Positions 51,793 through 59,674 of a DNA stretch of 64,000 bases are shown here, one piece after another (positions within the stretch are counted from its first letter, which is position 1; the number at the start of each line of letters is the position of its first letter). The notes under the pieces are model-generated. The model had not been told where the DNA came from and did no database searches. It saw only the letters and a list, made by a program, of their open reading frames with translations. Source of the DNA: UMGS1840 sp045661305 (GTDB taxonomy: Bacteria > Bacillota > Clostridia > UMGS1840); assembly GCA_045661305.1 (NCBI GenBank), contig JAZRFJ010000001.1, positions 1 to 64,000 on the forward strand, given 5' to 3'. The position numbers were made by a program, and so were the translations under genes.

Positions 51793-54174
51793 ATGAACAA
51801 AAAAGTCTATAAAACTCTCGAATTTGATAAAATTTTAAAAAAAGTTGCTGCTTACGCTGTCTTGGAAAAAACAAAGGATAAAATATATTCTCTTGAACCT
51901 AAAACAGATATTGAAAATGTAAGGCTCGTTCTTAATGAAACCGACTTTGCAACAAGAGCAATAATAAAAGCAGGCTCACCTCCGATTTATAACTACGGTG
52001 ATTTTTCGGATATGACAAAGATAACAAAAAGGCTTGAAGTAACAGCTCCTCTCAACACTAGAGAGCTACTGGCTGTTGCTACGCTTTTTAAAAGCTCACG
52101 CCTTTTAAAAGGATATCTTTCAGACTGCAATTTCCCCGTTTTTGACGGCTATATTGAAATGCTCATCGTAAACAAGCATCTTGAAGATGAAATTTTTTCA
52201 AAAATAATTTCAGAAGAAGAAATCGCTGATAACGCAAGTGATACACTCTACTCTATAAGAAGAAAGAAAATTTCTTCTCAGGGTAAAATCAGAGAAACAC
52301 TCCAGAAATTCACAAACTCTCCTAACTTCAAAAAATATCTTCAAAATGCAACAGTAACACTAAGAAACGAGCGTTTTGTTCTTCCTGTTAAGCAGGAATA
52401 CAGAAACGAAATTCAGGGACTTGTGCACGACAGCTCCGACAGCGGTGCAACAGTATTTATAGAGCCTATGAGCGTCGTTAATCTTAATAACGAGCTTAAA
52501 GAGCTTGATATAAAGGAAAAGGCAGAAATTGAAAAAATTCTTTTTGATTTATCATCAATGTGTGCAGGCTACTTTGAAGAAATAAAAACTCTTGACACAC
52601 TTATTTCAAACCTTGACCTCATATTCTCAAAGGCAAAGTACAGCCTTAATATAAAAGGTGAGCTTCCAAAGCTTAATGATAAAGGAATTATTATATTAAA
52701 AAAGGCTCGCCATCCGCTAATACCTTCTGAAAAAGTTGTTCCCATTGATGTAAGTATTGATGAGGGCTTTGATACACTTGTTATAACAGGTCCAAATACA
52801 GGCGGAAAGACAGTTTCTCTAAAAACAATAGGGCTTCTTACACTTATGGCACAATCAGGAATACTCATTCCTGCATTTATGGGAAGTGAGATTGCTGTCT
52901 TTAAGGAAATATATGCAGATATAGGTGATGAACAAAGTATCGAACAATCGCTTTCCACTTTTTCATCACATATGAAAAATATTGTTTCAATTTTAAATAA
53001 TATCACTTTTGATAACCTCGTTTTATTCGATGAGCTTGGTGCAGGAACAGACCCGACCGAAGGTGCAGCACTTGCGATAGAAATAATTGAGTATTTAAGA
53101 AAAAGAGGTGCAAGAGTGGCTGCAACAACGCATTATCCTGAGCTTAAGCTTTATGCTCTTTCAGGAGAAAAAGTTTGTAACGCATCGTTGGAATTTGATG
53201 TTGAAACACTTATGCCAACCTACCGTCTTATTATGGGTATGCCAGGCAGAAGTAACGCCTTTGCGATTTCAAAAAAACTCGGAATGAGCGATGAAGTGAT
53301 TGATAATGCACAATTAAGAATTTCAAAAGATGCACTCAAATTTGAAGATATTTTAACAACTATTGATAAAAACAGAATTGAGGCTGAAAAAGAAAAAGAA
53401 GAGGCTGAAAGCTTAAAAAAGCAAGTTGAAGAATTAAAAAAGGAGCTTAAGAAAAAACAAGAAGATGCTTACTCCAAAAGCCACAAAATAATCGAAAAGG
53501 CAAGAGCTGAAGCACTCTTAATAACCGAAGAGGCAAGAGAAAAGGCAGAAGAAATAATAAGCGACCTTAACAAAAAAGCCAAAAGTCAGGCAGAGCGTGC
53601 AAAGGCAGTAGGCGATGCAAGAAAAAAATTAAAGGAACAGCGTGATAAACAAGCCCAGAAGCTTTCGGACGAAAACAAAAAAGGTAAAAATCCGCTTAAT
53701 ATCAAGGATATTAAAATAGGCCTTACCGTAATGTTTGAAGAAATTGACGCTGAAGTTACAGTTGATACCCTTCCTGATAAAGACGGAAATCTTACTGTTT
53801 TAGCAGGAATAATGAAAGTTAAAACAAATATCTCAAAGCTGTATGCTTGCGAAACTAAAGCTAACAAGGAGAAAAAATCTGCCCGTTCTTTAGAACGCAA
53901 CTCTTCAAATGTAAGTATTAAAAACCGTGAATTTCGTCCTGAGCTTGATTTAAGAGGAATGAATTTAGAGGAAGCTGAATTTGTAACGGAAAAATTTATT
54001 GATGACGCAATTTTAGGTCATATTCCAAGCATCGTTATTATTCACGGAAAAGGCTCAGGAATACTTCGAAGCGGTATTCATGCACTTCTTAAAAAGAATA
54101 AAGCTATAAAGTCTTTTCGTCTGGGTACTTTCGGTGAGGGTGAAGCTGGTGTTACCATAGCAGAATTGAAATGA
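51793..54174 (+). CDS. mutS2: Endonuclease MutS2
   Basis: 793 aa. Core and clamp region (about 1-300), ATPase with Walker A ITGPNTGGKTVSLKTIG and Walker B LVLFDELGAGTDPTEGAAL, a long coiled coil (about 515-640, EKEKEEAESLKKQVEELKK), and a C-terminal Smr nuclease domain with LDLRGMNLEEAE and VIIHGKGSGILRSG. It lacks the mismatch-recognition domain of MutS; MutS2 suppresses recombination and helps rescue collided ribosomes. Full length. Confidence 0.96.
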   Translation: MNKKVYKTLEFDKILKKVAAYAVLEKTKDKIYSLEPKTDIENVRLVLNETDFATRAIIKAGSPPIYNYGDFSDMTKITKRLEVTAPLNTRELLAVATLFKSSRLLKGYLSDCNFPVFDGYIEMLIVNKHLEDEIFSKIISEEEIADNASDTLYSIRRKKISSQGKIRETLQKFTNSPNFKKYLQNATVTLRNERFVLPVKQEYRNEIQGLVHDSSDSGATVFIEPMSVVNLNNELKELDIKEKAEIEKILFDLSSMCAGYFEEIKTLDTLISNLDLIFSKAKYSLNIKGELPKLNDKGIIILKKARHPLIPSEKVVPIDVSIDEGFDTLVITGPNTGGKTVSLKTIGLLTLMAQSGILIPAFMGSEIAVFKEIYADIGDEQSIEQSLSTFSSHMKNIVSILNNITFDNLVLFDELGAGTDPTEGAALAIEIIEYLRKRGARVAATTHYPELKLYALSGEKVCNASLEFDVETLMPTYRLIMGMPGRSNAFAISKKLGMSDEVIDNAQLRISKDALKFEDILTTIDKNRIEAEKEKEEAESLKKQVEELKKELKKKQEDAYSKSHKIIEKARAEALLITEEAREKAEEIISDLNKKAKSQAERAKAVGDARKKLKEQRDKQAQKLSDENKKGKNPLNIKDIKIGLTVMFEEIDAEVTVDTLPDKDGNLTVLAGIMKVKTNISKLYACETKANKEKKSARSLERNSSNVSIKNREFRPELDLRGMNLEEAEFVTEKFIDDAILGHIPSIVIIHGKGSGILRSGIHALLKKNKAIKSFRLGTFGEGEAGVTIAELK

Positions 54175-54220
54175 TAAAAAAGAAAAAACAAACAAAAGAA
54201 GTAAAAACCCTTTTTCGTTG

Positions 54221-54249
54221 TTGACTTTTTTTCCTTATTATGTTAAAAT
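54221..54249 (+). promoter_or_regulatory. Promoter of hisS-aspS
   Basis: TTGACT (54221-54226), 17-nt spacer, TAAAAT (54244-54249). Element B begins about 7 nt downstream, so the predicted transcript starts at the edge of the element and carries it as leader. Confidence 0.65.
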
Positions 54250-54255
54250 ATACTT

Positions 54256-54532
54256 TAGTCATCGGAGTGTCGAACTGTTTGCGGTTTAAAAAGGAAAATT
54301 TTGTATAATACTGCAGAAAATTCTGCAAATATACGACAGTATAATTTTTGAATTTTCCTTGTCTTTTATCAAAATTTTCTCTTTTTTAACTCTCCGACCT
54401 TATACTTAGAAAAATTTCAAATGATTTGGATGCGGAGTTTGAAGTTGGGCTATCGCCCTACAAAAACGACAAGTTCAAAGCATTAAAATTTAGCAAGTAT
54501 AAGGCGTAAAGAGTTCGGCCCTCCGATGACTA
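54256..54532 (+). mobile_element. Inverted-repeat element B (MITE-like), in the hisS leader
   Basis: 277 bp, TA at each end (54256-54257, 54531-54532), then terminal inverted repeats beginning GTCATCGGAG (17 of the first 19 positions match between ends; right end GAGTTCGGCCCTCCGATGAC). Without the TA it is 273 bp, against 274 bp for element A. Shared blocks with the minus strand of A: GCGGAG, GAAGT, GGCTxTCGCC, CGACAAGTT, GGCGT, TTCGG, in the same order and spacing. An internal inverted repeat around GCAGAAAATTCTGC is also present. No protein is coded. It lies between the hisS promoter and RBS. Confidence 0.75.
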
Positions 54533-54562
54533 TGAAATAATTTTTTAAAGGAAGTAAAAAAA

Positions 54563-55831
54563 ATGAGCGTAAAAATAACAGCTCCTAAAGGCACAAAGGA
54601 CATTTTGCCTGATGAGAGCTACAAATATCAATATATAGAAGATACCTTGCGTAATCTTAGCCGTACCTTTAATTTTCACGAACTAAGAACACCAACCTTT
54701 GAACATACCGAGCTTTTTTTAAGAGGTGTGGGTGATACAACAGATGTTGTAAATAAAGAAATGTACACTTTCTTGGACAAGGGTGACAGAAGTATCACAT
54801 TAAGACCTGAGGGTACAGCAGGTATAGCAAGAAGCTTTGTTGAACACGGACTTTACAGCGGTGTTCTTCCCCAAAAGCTTTACTATCTTATTTCCTGTTT
54901 CCGCTATGAAAAACCGCAGGCTGGCAGATTAAGAGAATTCCATCAGTTCGGAATTGAAATGATGGGAACAGATACTCCGTCTGCTGATGCTGAGGCAATT
55001 ATGTTTGCAGACAGTATATTTGAAAAATTCGGATTAAAAGATTTTATAACCTTAAATCTTAACAACATAGGCTGTAAAACCTGCAGAAAAGAATATAACG
55101 ACAAATTAGGAAATTTCCTTTTCGAGAAAAAAGACGAGCTTTGCGAAACCTGCAGAGAGCGTATGGAAAAAAATCCTATGCGTGTTTTTGACTGCAAAAG
55201 TCCTGTATGTAAAAGCATAGTAGAAAACGCACCTACAATTTTCGATTCTGTGTGTGACGGTTGTAAGGATCATTTTAAAAAAGTTACGGATATTCTTGAT
55301 AATGTAGGAATTTCATATAAAATAGATAAAGCTATCGTTAGAGGTCTTGACTACTATTCAAAAACTGTTTTTGAGTTTGTGACCCAGAACATCGGTGCAC
55401 AAGGGACTGTGCTTGGCGGTGGAAGATATGACGGTCTTATAAGCGATATTGGCGGTAACGATGCAGCTGGAATAGGCTTTGCTATGGGACTTGAAAGATT
55501 GGTACTTCTTCTTTCACAGATAGAAAACTTCCCTGTAAAAGCTGACACCCCTGACATTATGCTCATTCCTATCGGTGATGAAGCTAAAAAGACTGCGTAT
55601 AAGCTTCTTTACGATTTAAGAAAGAACAATATCGCCGCAGAAATTGATATAAACGAGCGTTCAGTAAAAGCACAGATGAAATATGCCGATAAAACAGGTG
55701 CAAAATATACTGTTGTAATCGGTGATGACGAAGTAAATAACGATAAATATACTTTAAAAAATATGCAAAACGGAGAAACCTGTGAGCTTAATCTTGCGGG
55801 AATTTCAAAATATATGGAGGAAATCAAATAA
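54563..55831 (+). CDS. hisS: Histidyl-tRNA synthetase
   Basis: 422 aa. Class II core: SITLRPEGTAGIARSFVE (motif 2 region), RLREFHQFGIEMMG, VRGLDYYSKTVFEF (HisA motif region) and LGGGRYDGLISDIGG (HisB). A Cys-rich insertion (CKTCRKEY...CETCRERM...CDGC, about 165-225) is common in Firmicutes HisRS. The C-terminal anticodon domain begins about 325. It overlaps aspS by one base (TAATG). RBS AAAGGAAG. Confidence 0.96.
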   Translation: MSVKITAPKGTKDILPDESYKYQYIEDTLRNLSRTFNFHELRTPTFEHTELFLRGVGDTTDVVNKEMYTFLDKGDRSITLRPEGTAGIARSFVEHGLYSGVLPQKLYYLISCFRYEKPQAGRLREFHQFGIEMMGTDTPSADAEAIMFADSIFEKFGLKDFITLNLNNIGCKTCRKEYNDKLGNFLFEKKDELCETCRERMEKNPMRVFDCKSPVCKSIVENAPTIFDSVCDGCKDHFKKVTDILDNVGISYKIDKAIVRGLDYYSKTVFEFVTQNIGAQGTVLGGGRYDGLISDIGGNDAAGIGFAMGLERLVLLLSQIENFPVKADTPDIMLIPIGDEAKKTAYKLLYDLRKNNIAAEIDINERSVKAQMKYADKTGAKYTVVIGDDEVNNDKYTLKNMQNGETCELNLAGISKYMEEIK

Positions 55832-57639
55832 TGGCTGAATTTTTAACAGGTTTTAAAAGAACTAATTATAATAACGACCTTGACAGAAGTTATATCGGAA
55901 AAACTGTAAGCGTTACAGGTTGGGTAAATAAGCAAAGAGATATAGGTGCTCTTGTTTTTGTAGATTTAAGAGATAGAACAGGCATCGTCCAGATTGTTTT
56001 TGATGAAACTGTTGACAACAGCTTACTTGAAAAAGCAAAAACTGTAAGAAACGAATATGTTCTCGCAGTAAAAGGTGTTGTACGAGAAAGAAGCGGTGCA
56101 TTCAATCCTAATTTAAAAACAGGTGAAATTGAAATTGTTGCAGATGAGCTTAGAATTTTATCAGTTTCCGAAACAACTCCTTTTATGATTGCAGACGATA
56201 TAAATACAAATGACGCACTTAAATTAAAATACAGATACCTTGATTTAAGACGCCCCGAAATGCAGAAAAATATCATTATGCGTCATAGAATTTCAAAAAT
56301 TGCACGCGATTATTTTGACGAAAATAACTTCCTTGAAATAGAAACTCCTTATCTTCAGAAATCAACTCCTGAGGGTGCAAGAGACTATTTAGTTCCAAGC
56401 CGTGTTCACCCAGGAAAATTTTATGCACTTCCGCAATCTCCTCAGCTTTATAAACAGCTCCTTATGATTGCAGGCTATGACAGATATATTCAGATTGCCC
56501 GTTGTTTCAGAGACGAAGATTTAAGAGCAGACAGACAGCCTGAATTTACTCAGATAGACTTGGAAATGTCTTTTGTTGAGGCAGAAGATGTTATGAGTGT
56601 AAACGAAGGCTTCTTAAAAAGACTTTTTAAAGAAGTAAAAGGTATTGATATTAAAACACCGTTTTTAAGAATGGACTATCAGGAAGCAATGGACCGTTTT
56701 GGGTCAGATAAACCTGATAACAGATTTGGATTAGAGCTTGTTGATATTTCAGATGAAGTGAAAGATGTTGACTTTGTTGTATTTAAGTCTGCGTTAGATG
56801 CAGGCGGAAGTGTTCGTGCAATAAACGGAAACGGCATGGGTGCAAAGCTCTCAAGAAAAGAAATTGACGCTTTAGGCGAATATGTAAAAACAATCGGCGG
56901 AAAAGGCCTTGCATATATTGTTATTAATGAAGACGGAAGTATAAAATCCCCTATTGCAAAATTCTTATCAGAAGAGCAGATGGCAGCCGTTGTAGAAAAA
57001 ATGGCAGGAAAACCTGGCGACATCATTCTTATAGTTGCTGACAAAACAAGCGTTGTTTATACAGTTTTAGGTAACTTAAGATGCCATCTTGCTAAAAAGT
57101 TTGACCTTATTGAGCCTGAAACATATTCTTTCTTATGGGTTGTAAACTTCCCGCTTTTAGAATATGATGAAGAAGAAAACAGATATGTAGCAAAGCACCA
57201 TCCGTTTACTGCACCTCTTAACGAGGACCTCGATAAGCTTGAAACTGCACCTGGTGAAATAAGAGCAAAGGCTTACGATATCGTTCTTAACGGTATGGAA
57301 GTAGGCGGCGGAAGTATCAGAATTTATGATACAGAGCTTCAATCTAAAATGTTCAAGGTGCTTGGATTTACAGAAGAACAGGCTTGGGAAAGATTCGGAT
57401 TTCTCATGGAAGCTTTCAAATTCGGACCACCACCTCACGGCGGTATGGCATATGGTCTTGACAGACTTTGTATGATTTTATCAGGAAGTGAATCTATCCG
57501 TGATGTAATAGCATTCCCGAAAGTTCAGAACGCATCTGAGCTTATGTCAAATGCTCCTGATATCGTTGACGAAAAACAGCTTGACGAGCTTAATATAAAA
57601 TGTACAAAAGTTGTAAAAGATGCAGCGGAAGAAGAATAA
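55831..57639 (+). CDS. aspS: Aspartyl-tRNA synthetase
   Basis: 602 aa, the bacterial type. N-terminal OB-fold (VTGWVNKQRDIGALVFVDLRDRTG), class II core with ESPQLYK-like LPQSPQLYKQLLMIAG and FRDEDLRADRQPEFTQIDLE, the GAD insertion (about 300-420), and LDRLCMILSGSESIRDVIAFPK at the end. Whether it also charges tRNA-Asn cannot be read here. Co-transcribed with hisS. Confidence 0.96.
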   Translation: MAEFLTGFKRTNYNNDLDRSYIGKTVSVTGWVNKQRDIGALVFVDLRDRTGIVQIVFDETVDNSLLEKAKTVRNEYVLAVKGVVRERSGAFNPNLKTGEIEIVADELRILSVSETTPFMIADDINTNDALKLKYRYLDLRRPEMQKNIIMRHRISKIARDYFDENNFLEIETPYLQKSTPEGARDYLVPSRVHPGKFYALPQSPQLYKQLLMIAGYDRYIQIARCFRDEDLRADRQPEFTQIDLEMSFVEAEDVMSVNEGFLKRLFKEVKGIDIKTPFLRMDYQEAMDRFGSDKPDNRFGLELVDISDEVKDVDFVVFKSALDAGGSVRAINGNGMGAKLSRKEIDALGEYVKTIGGKGLAYIVINEDGSIKSPIAKFLSEEQMAAVVEKMAGKPGDIILIVADKTSVVYTVLGNLRCHLAKKFDLIEPETYSFLWVVNFPLLEYDEEENRYVAKHHPFTAPLNEDLDKLETAPGEIRAKAYDIVLNGMEVGGGSIRIYDTELQSKMFKVLGFTEEQAWERFGFLMEAFKFGPPPHGGMAYGLDRLCMILSGSESIRDVIAFPKVQNASELMSNAPDIVDEKQLDELNIKCTKVVKDAAEEE

Positions 57640-57664
57640 GTAAAATGACGGAGGATAAAGCTTA

Positions 57665-58174
57665 ATGAACAGTTTTAAAGAAGCGGTACAGTCGTTTTTC
57701 GCAAACTTACCTGTTCCGCTTTGGGCAAGAATAATGCTTTGTGCTATGCTTCCCATGATTGAAGCAAGATATTCTATACTGTTTTTTATGGATAGCGGAT
57801 ATGCTTACTGGCAACTATTCTTATTAAGCGTACTCGGAAATATGCTTCCTATCCCGTTTATAATTTATCTGTTCCGACCGCTTCTTGGGTTTTTAAGACG
57901 AACAAAGCTTTTTTCAACACTTGCAAAAAAGATTGAAGAAAGAACTATGAAAAAGTCAGAACAGCTCCAAAAATATTCAGCTTTCGGCCTTTTTGTTTTT
58001 GTAGCCATTCCTCTTCCTGGAACGGGTGCAATAACAGGTGCTATGATTGCTGCACTTTTGGATATGAGAGAGCTTTATGCACTACCTGCTTTATTTTTAG
58101 GAACTGTAACAGCAACCTTTTTAACAACAGGTGCGATGACAATTATTCAAAATATGATAAGCTTTATATTTTAA
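57665..58174 (+). CDS. Small multidrug export-type membrane protein (PF06695-like)
   Basis: 169 aa with four TM segments. MLPMIEARYSILFFMDSGY and the re-entrant-like FVFVAIPLPGTGAITGAMIAALL are the two family hallmarks. Family members resemble half of a SNARE-associated/DedA membrane fold; transport of drugs is poorly supported. GGAGG RBS 9 nt before the ATG; it follows aspS by 25 nt. Confidence 0.85.
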   Translation: MNSFKEAVQSFFANLPVPLWARIMLCAMLPMIEARYSILFFMDSGYAYWQLFLLSVLGNMLPIPFIIYLFRPLLGFLRRTKLFSTLAKKIEERTMKKSEQLQKYSAFGLFVFVAIPLPGTGAITGAMIAALLDMRELYALPALFLGTVTATFLTTGAMTIIQNMISFIF

Positions 58175-58191
58175 ATTTTTGTATTAAATGT

Positions 58192-58229
58192 AAAAAGTCC
58201 CTTGTCATTTTTTTGACAAGGGACTTTTT
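58192..58229. terminator. Terminator of the hisS-aspS operon
   Basis: A perfect 16-bp stem, AAAAAGTCCCTTGTCA/TGACAAGGGACTTTTT, with T-runs. Confidence 0.92.
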
Positions 58230-58260
58230 ATAGCTATTTTATTGGATTTCTGAAAAAGAC

Positions 58261-58289
58261 TTGAAAAATGTGTAAATTTATGTTATAAT
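58261..58289 (+). promoter_or_regulatory. Promoter of the toxin mRNA
   Basis: TTGAAA (58261-58266), 17-nt spacer and TATAAT (58284-58289); predicted start about 58296, giving a 73-nt structured leader. Confidence 0.75.
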
Positions 58290-58368
58290 ATGAATTAAGA
58301 TAAGACTTCTTAATGGTGTTTAACACTGGCGGTTATGCCAACATCTTCTTAAAAAGGGGGTGTGGCTT

Positions 58369-58437
58369 ATGGACGAAAATTACATAATTTCTTTTATGAT
58401 AATTTTATTGCTTTTAGCATTAACCATAAAAAAGTAA
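58369..58437 (+). CDS. Small hydrophobic toxin, type I TA (holin-like/Fst-like)
   Basis: 22 codons: MDENYIISFMIILLLLALTIKK, that is, a short acidic start, one TM helix of about 15 hydrophobic residues and a Lys-Lys end. This is the layout of Firmicutes membrane toxins such as Fst, TxpA and the 'putative holin-like toxin' family. RBS AAAGGGGG 8 nt before the ATG. The leader contains small hairpins GTGTTTAACAC and GGCGGTTATGCC. A convergent antisense RNA overlaps the last codons and the shared terminator. Too short for standard gene finders. Confidence 0.75.
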   Translation: MDENYIISFMIILLLLALTIKK

Positions 58438-58519
58438 CGCCAGCCCGTGACAAAAGTTAGCGTTACTCCTTTATAAAACGTTTTCTTTTGGCATAACCGT
58501 TTGAGGTCTTGCCTTTTGT
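58427..58519 (-). ncRNA. Antisense antitoxin RNA of the type I TA locus
   Basis: About 93 nt predicted between the minus-strand promoter at 58526-58554 and a terminator formed by AGTAACGC/GCGTTACT (58433-58440, 58460-58467) followed by six U. It overlaps the toxin 3' end and shares the bidirectional stem, as RNAII does in the par/Fst locus. It carries CGGTTATGCC, which also occurs in the toxin leader. Confidence 0.65.
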
Positions 58520-58525
58520 ATATAT

Positions 58526-58554
58526 ATTATAGAATATTTTTTTTGATTTGTCAA
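58526..58554 (-). promoter_or_regulatory. Promoter of the antisense RNA
   Basis: TTGACA (58549-58554), 17-nt spacer and TATAAT (58526-58531), minus strand; stronger by consensus than the toxin promoter, as expected for an antitoxin. Confidence 0.8.
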
Positions 58555-58566
58555 TAGGTTTTCGTA

Positions 58567-58603
58567 AAAAAATCCCTTGTCGGTGTTCGACAAGGGATTT
58601 TTT
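58567..58603. terminator. Terminator below the surface-protein operon
   Basis: A perfect 16-bp stem AAAAAATCCCTTGTCG/CGACAAGGGATTTTTT; it ends the minus-strand operon whose last gene is the 56-aa peptide. Confidence 0.92.
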
Positions 58604-58632
58604 GTTTTAATTAATCAAATTGTAATTATTGA

Positions 58633-58803
58633 TTATGCCTTAGGCTGTGAAGAAGCATCTGAAAGTGCTAAGTTGTAAACTGTTGTAACAGTTCCGTTAG
58701 CATCTGTAGATGTAGCAGCTTTGATAGGATTTACATCAGCTGCGATAGCTTCTCTTGACTGTAATTCAATAATTTCAACTGTTGGTCTTGTATATTTTTT
58801 CAT
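58633..58803 (-). CDS. Small peptide of 56 aa, possible secreted or RiPP-type precursor
   Basis: 56 codons from ATG 58803 with a perfect AAGGAGG. The start MKKYTRPTVEIIELQSREAI matches a pattern I know from many short clostridial peptides (KKYxxPxxEIIEL); the rest (AADVNPIKAATSTDANGTVTTV...) is rich in Ala, Thr and Asp, without Cys. No signal peptide. It is 29 nt below the cohesin-like gene and the last gene of that operon. No modifying enzyme is in the window, so a RiPP role is only a suggestion. Confidence 0.75.
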   Translation of the reverse strand: MKKYTRPTVEIIELQSREAIAADVNPIKAATSTDANGTVTTVYNLALSDASSQPKA

Positions 58804-58832
58804 TATATTATTCCTCCTTAAAAATCATTGAA

Positions 58833-59660
58833 TTAGTTCTTTGTTGCAGTCTGATAATCTGCATCGGTTGTAGTTTCGCCTACAAATATCTGGCAATCAT
58901 ATTCTTTTGAGAAATCAAGAATATTACCATCTGGGTCATAAAGTCTGATTACCCAATAGTTTCCATCGAGAACATCATCTGCACCAACATATTTATGTCC
59001 GCCAAATACGATACCATATTCTCCTGCTGCAAGATTTCCTGTAGCTTTAGCAAATACTGTTGCTACTTTTGAACCAGCTGCGAAGCCTTCTGTAACTGAA
59101 CCATCTGCAGCTTTTACGCCTTCGTATGTTGGCTCGAATACTTCTTCGCCTGATTTAACTGTTGTTGTGAATGTAGCACTAGCAATTGTAGCCATACCAC
59201 CATCATTCATGTCATCTAAATTGTTGGATTTTCCAATAGTTTCAAAAGTATATGTTGTACCATTCGCTGCATCGCTTGGAACAGTGAAAGTAGCTGTCAT
59301 TGCAACAGAGCTTGATTTAACAACAAATGTATCTTCTGTTTCGCCATTAAAATAAATATATTTTTTATCTCCATCGGTTTTATCAGGAAAATTCTGGAAA
59401 ATTCCATAACCGCCATCTGCTAAACCAGTTAAGGTTAACTCACTCGGATAGTATATTCTCACACCGGCAAATGCGCCATTAACCTCTAAGTCTGCGCCAG
59501 CATCAAAATAGAACTCTAAGTTAACTGTTTGACCTGGCTCAACTGTTGCTGGTAAATTGGATGTTAATGTAATTGTTGCTTCATCTTCAAAAGCTAAAGT
59601 TACTAATGAAAATGAAAGAATCACTGCAACTATTGCGAGTAAACTTAAAAATCTTTTCAT
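58833..59660 (-). CDS. Secreted cohesin-like protein
   Basis: 275 aa. Signal peptide (about 1-23, VTLAFED), then a beta-sandwich of about 140 residues: PATVEPGQTVNLEFYFDAG, FAGVRIYYPSELTLTGLADGG and a TATFTVPSDAANGTTYTFE region with the strand order of cohesin domains (xxPGxxVxVPVxxxN..xxxxxYDPxxLxxxxV). The remaining 90 residues form a second, unrecognised beta domain ending IFVGETTTDADYQTATKN. There is no wall anchor. It follows the dockerin-like protein gene by 14 nt. The cohesin call rests on pattern only. Confidence 0.6.
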   Translation of the reverse strand: MKRFLSLLAIVAVILSFSLVTLAFEDEATITLTSNLPATVEPGQTVNLEFYFDAGADLEVNGAFAGVRIYYPSELTLTGLADGGYGIFQNFPDKTDGDKKYIYFNGETEDTFVVKSSSVAMTATFTVPSDAANGTTYTFETIGKSNNLDDMNDGGMATIASATFTTTVKSGEEVFEPTYEGVKAADGSVTEGFAAGSKVATVFAKATGNLAAGEYGIVFGGHKYVGADDVLDGNYWVIRLYDPDGNILDFSKEYDCQIFVGETTTDADYQTATKN

Positions 59661-59674
59661 AGTATTATCTCCTT

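Noticed and set aside
54175..54562. A T-box or other tRNA-sensing leader before hisS
   Set aside because: No GGTACCGCG-type T-box sequence or stem I signature is present; the structure is explained by element B.
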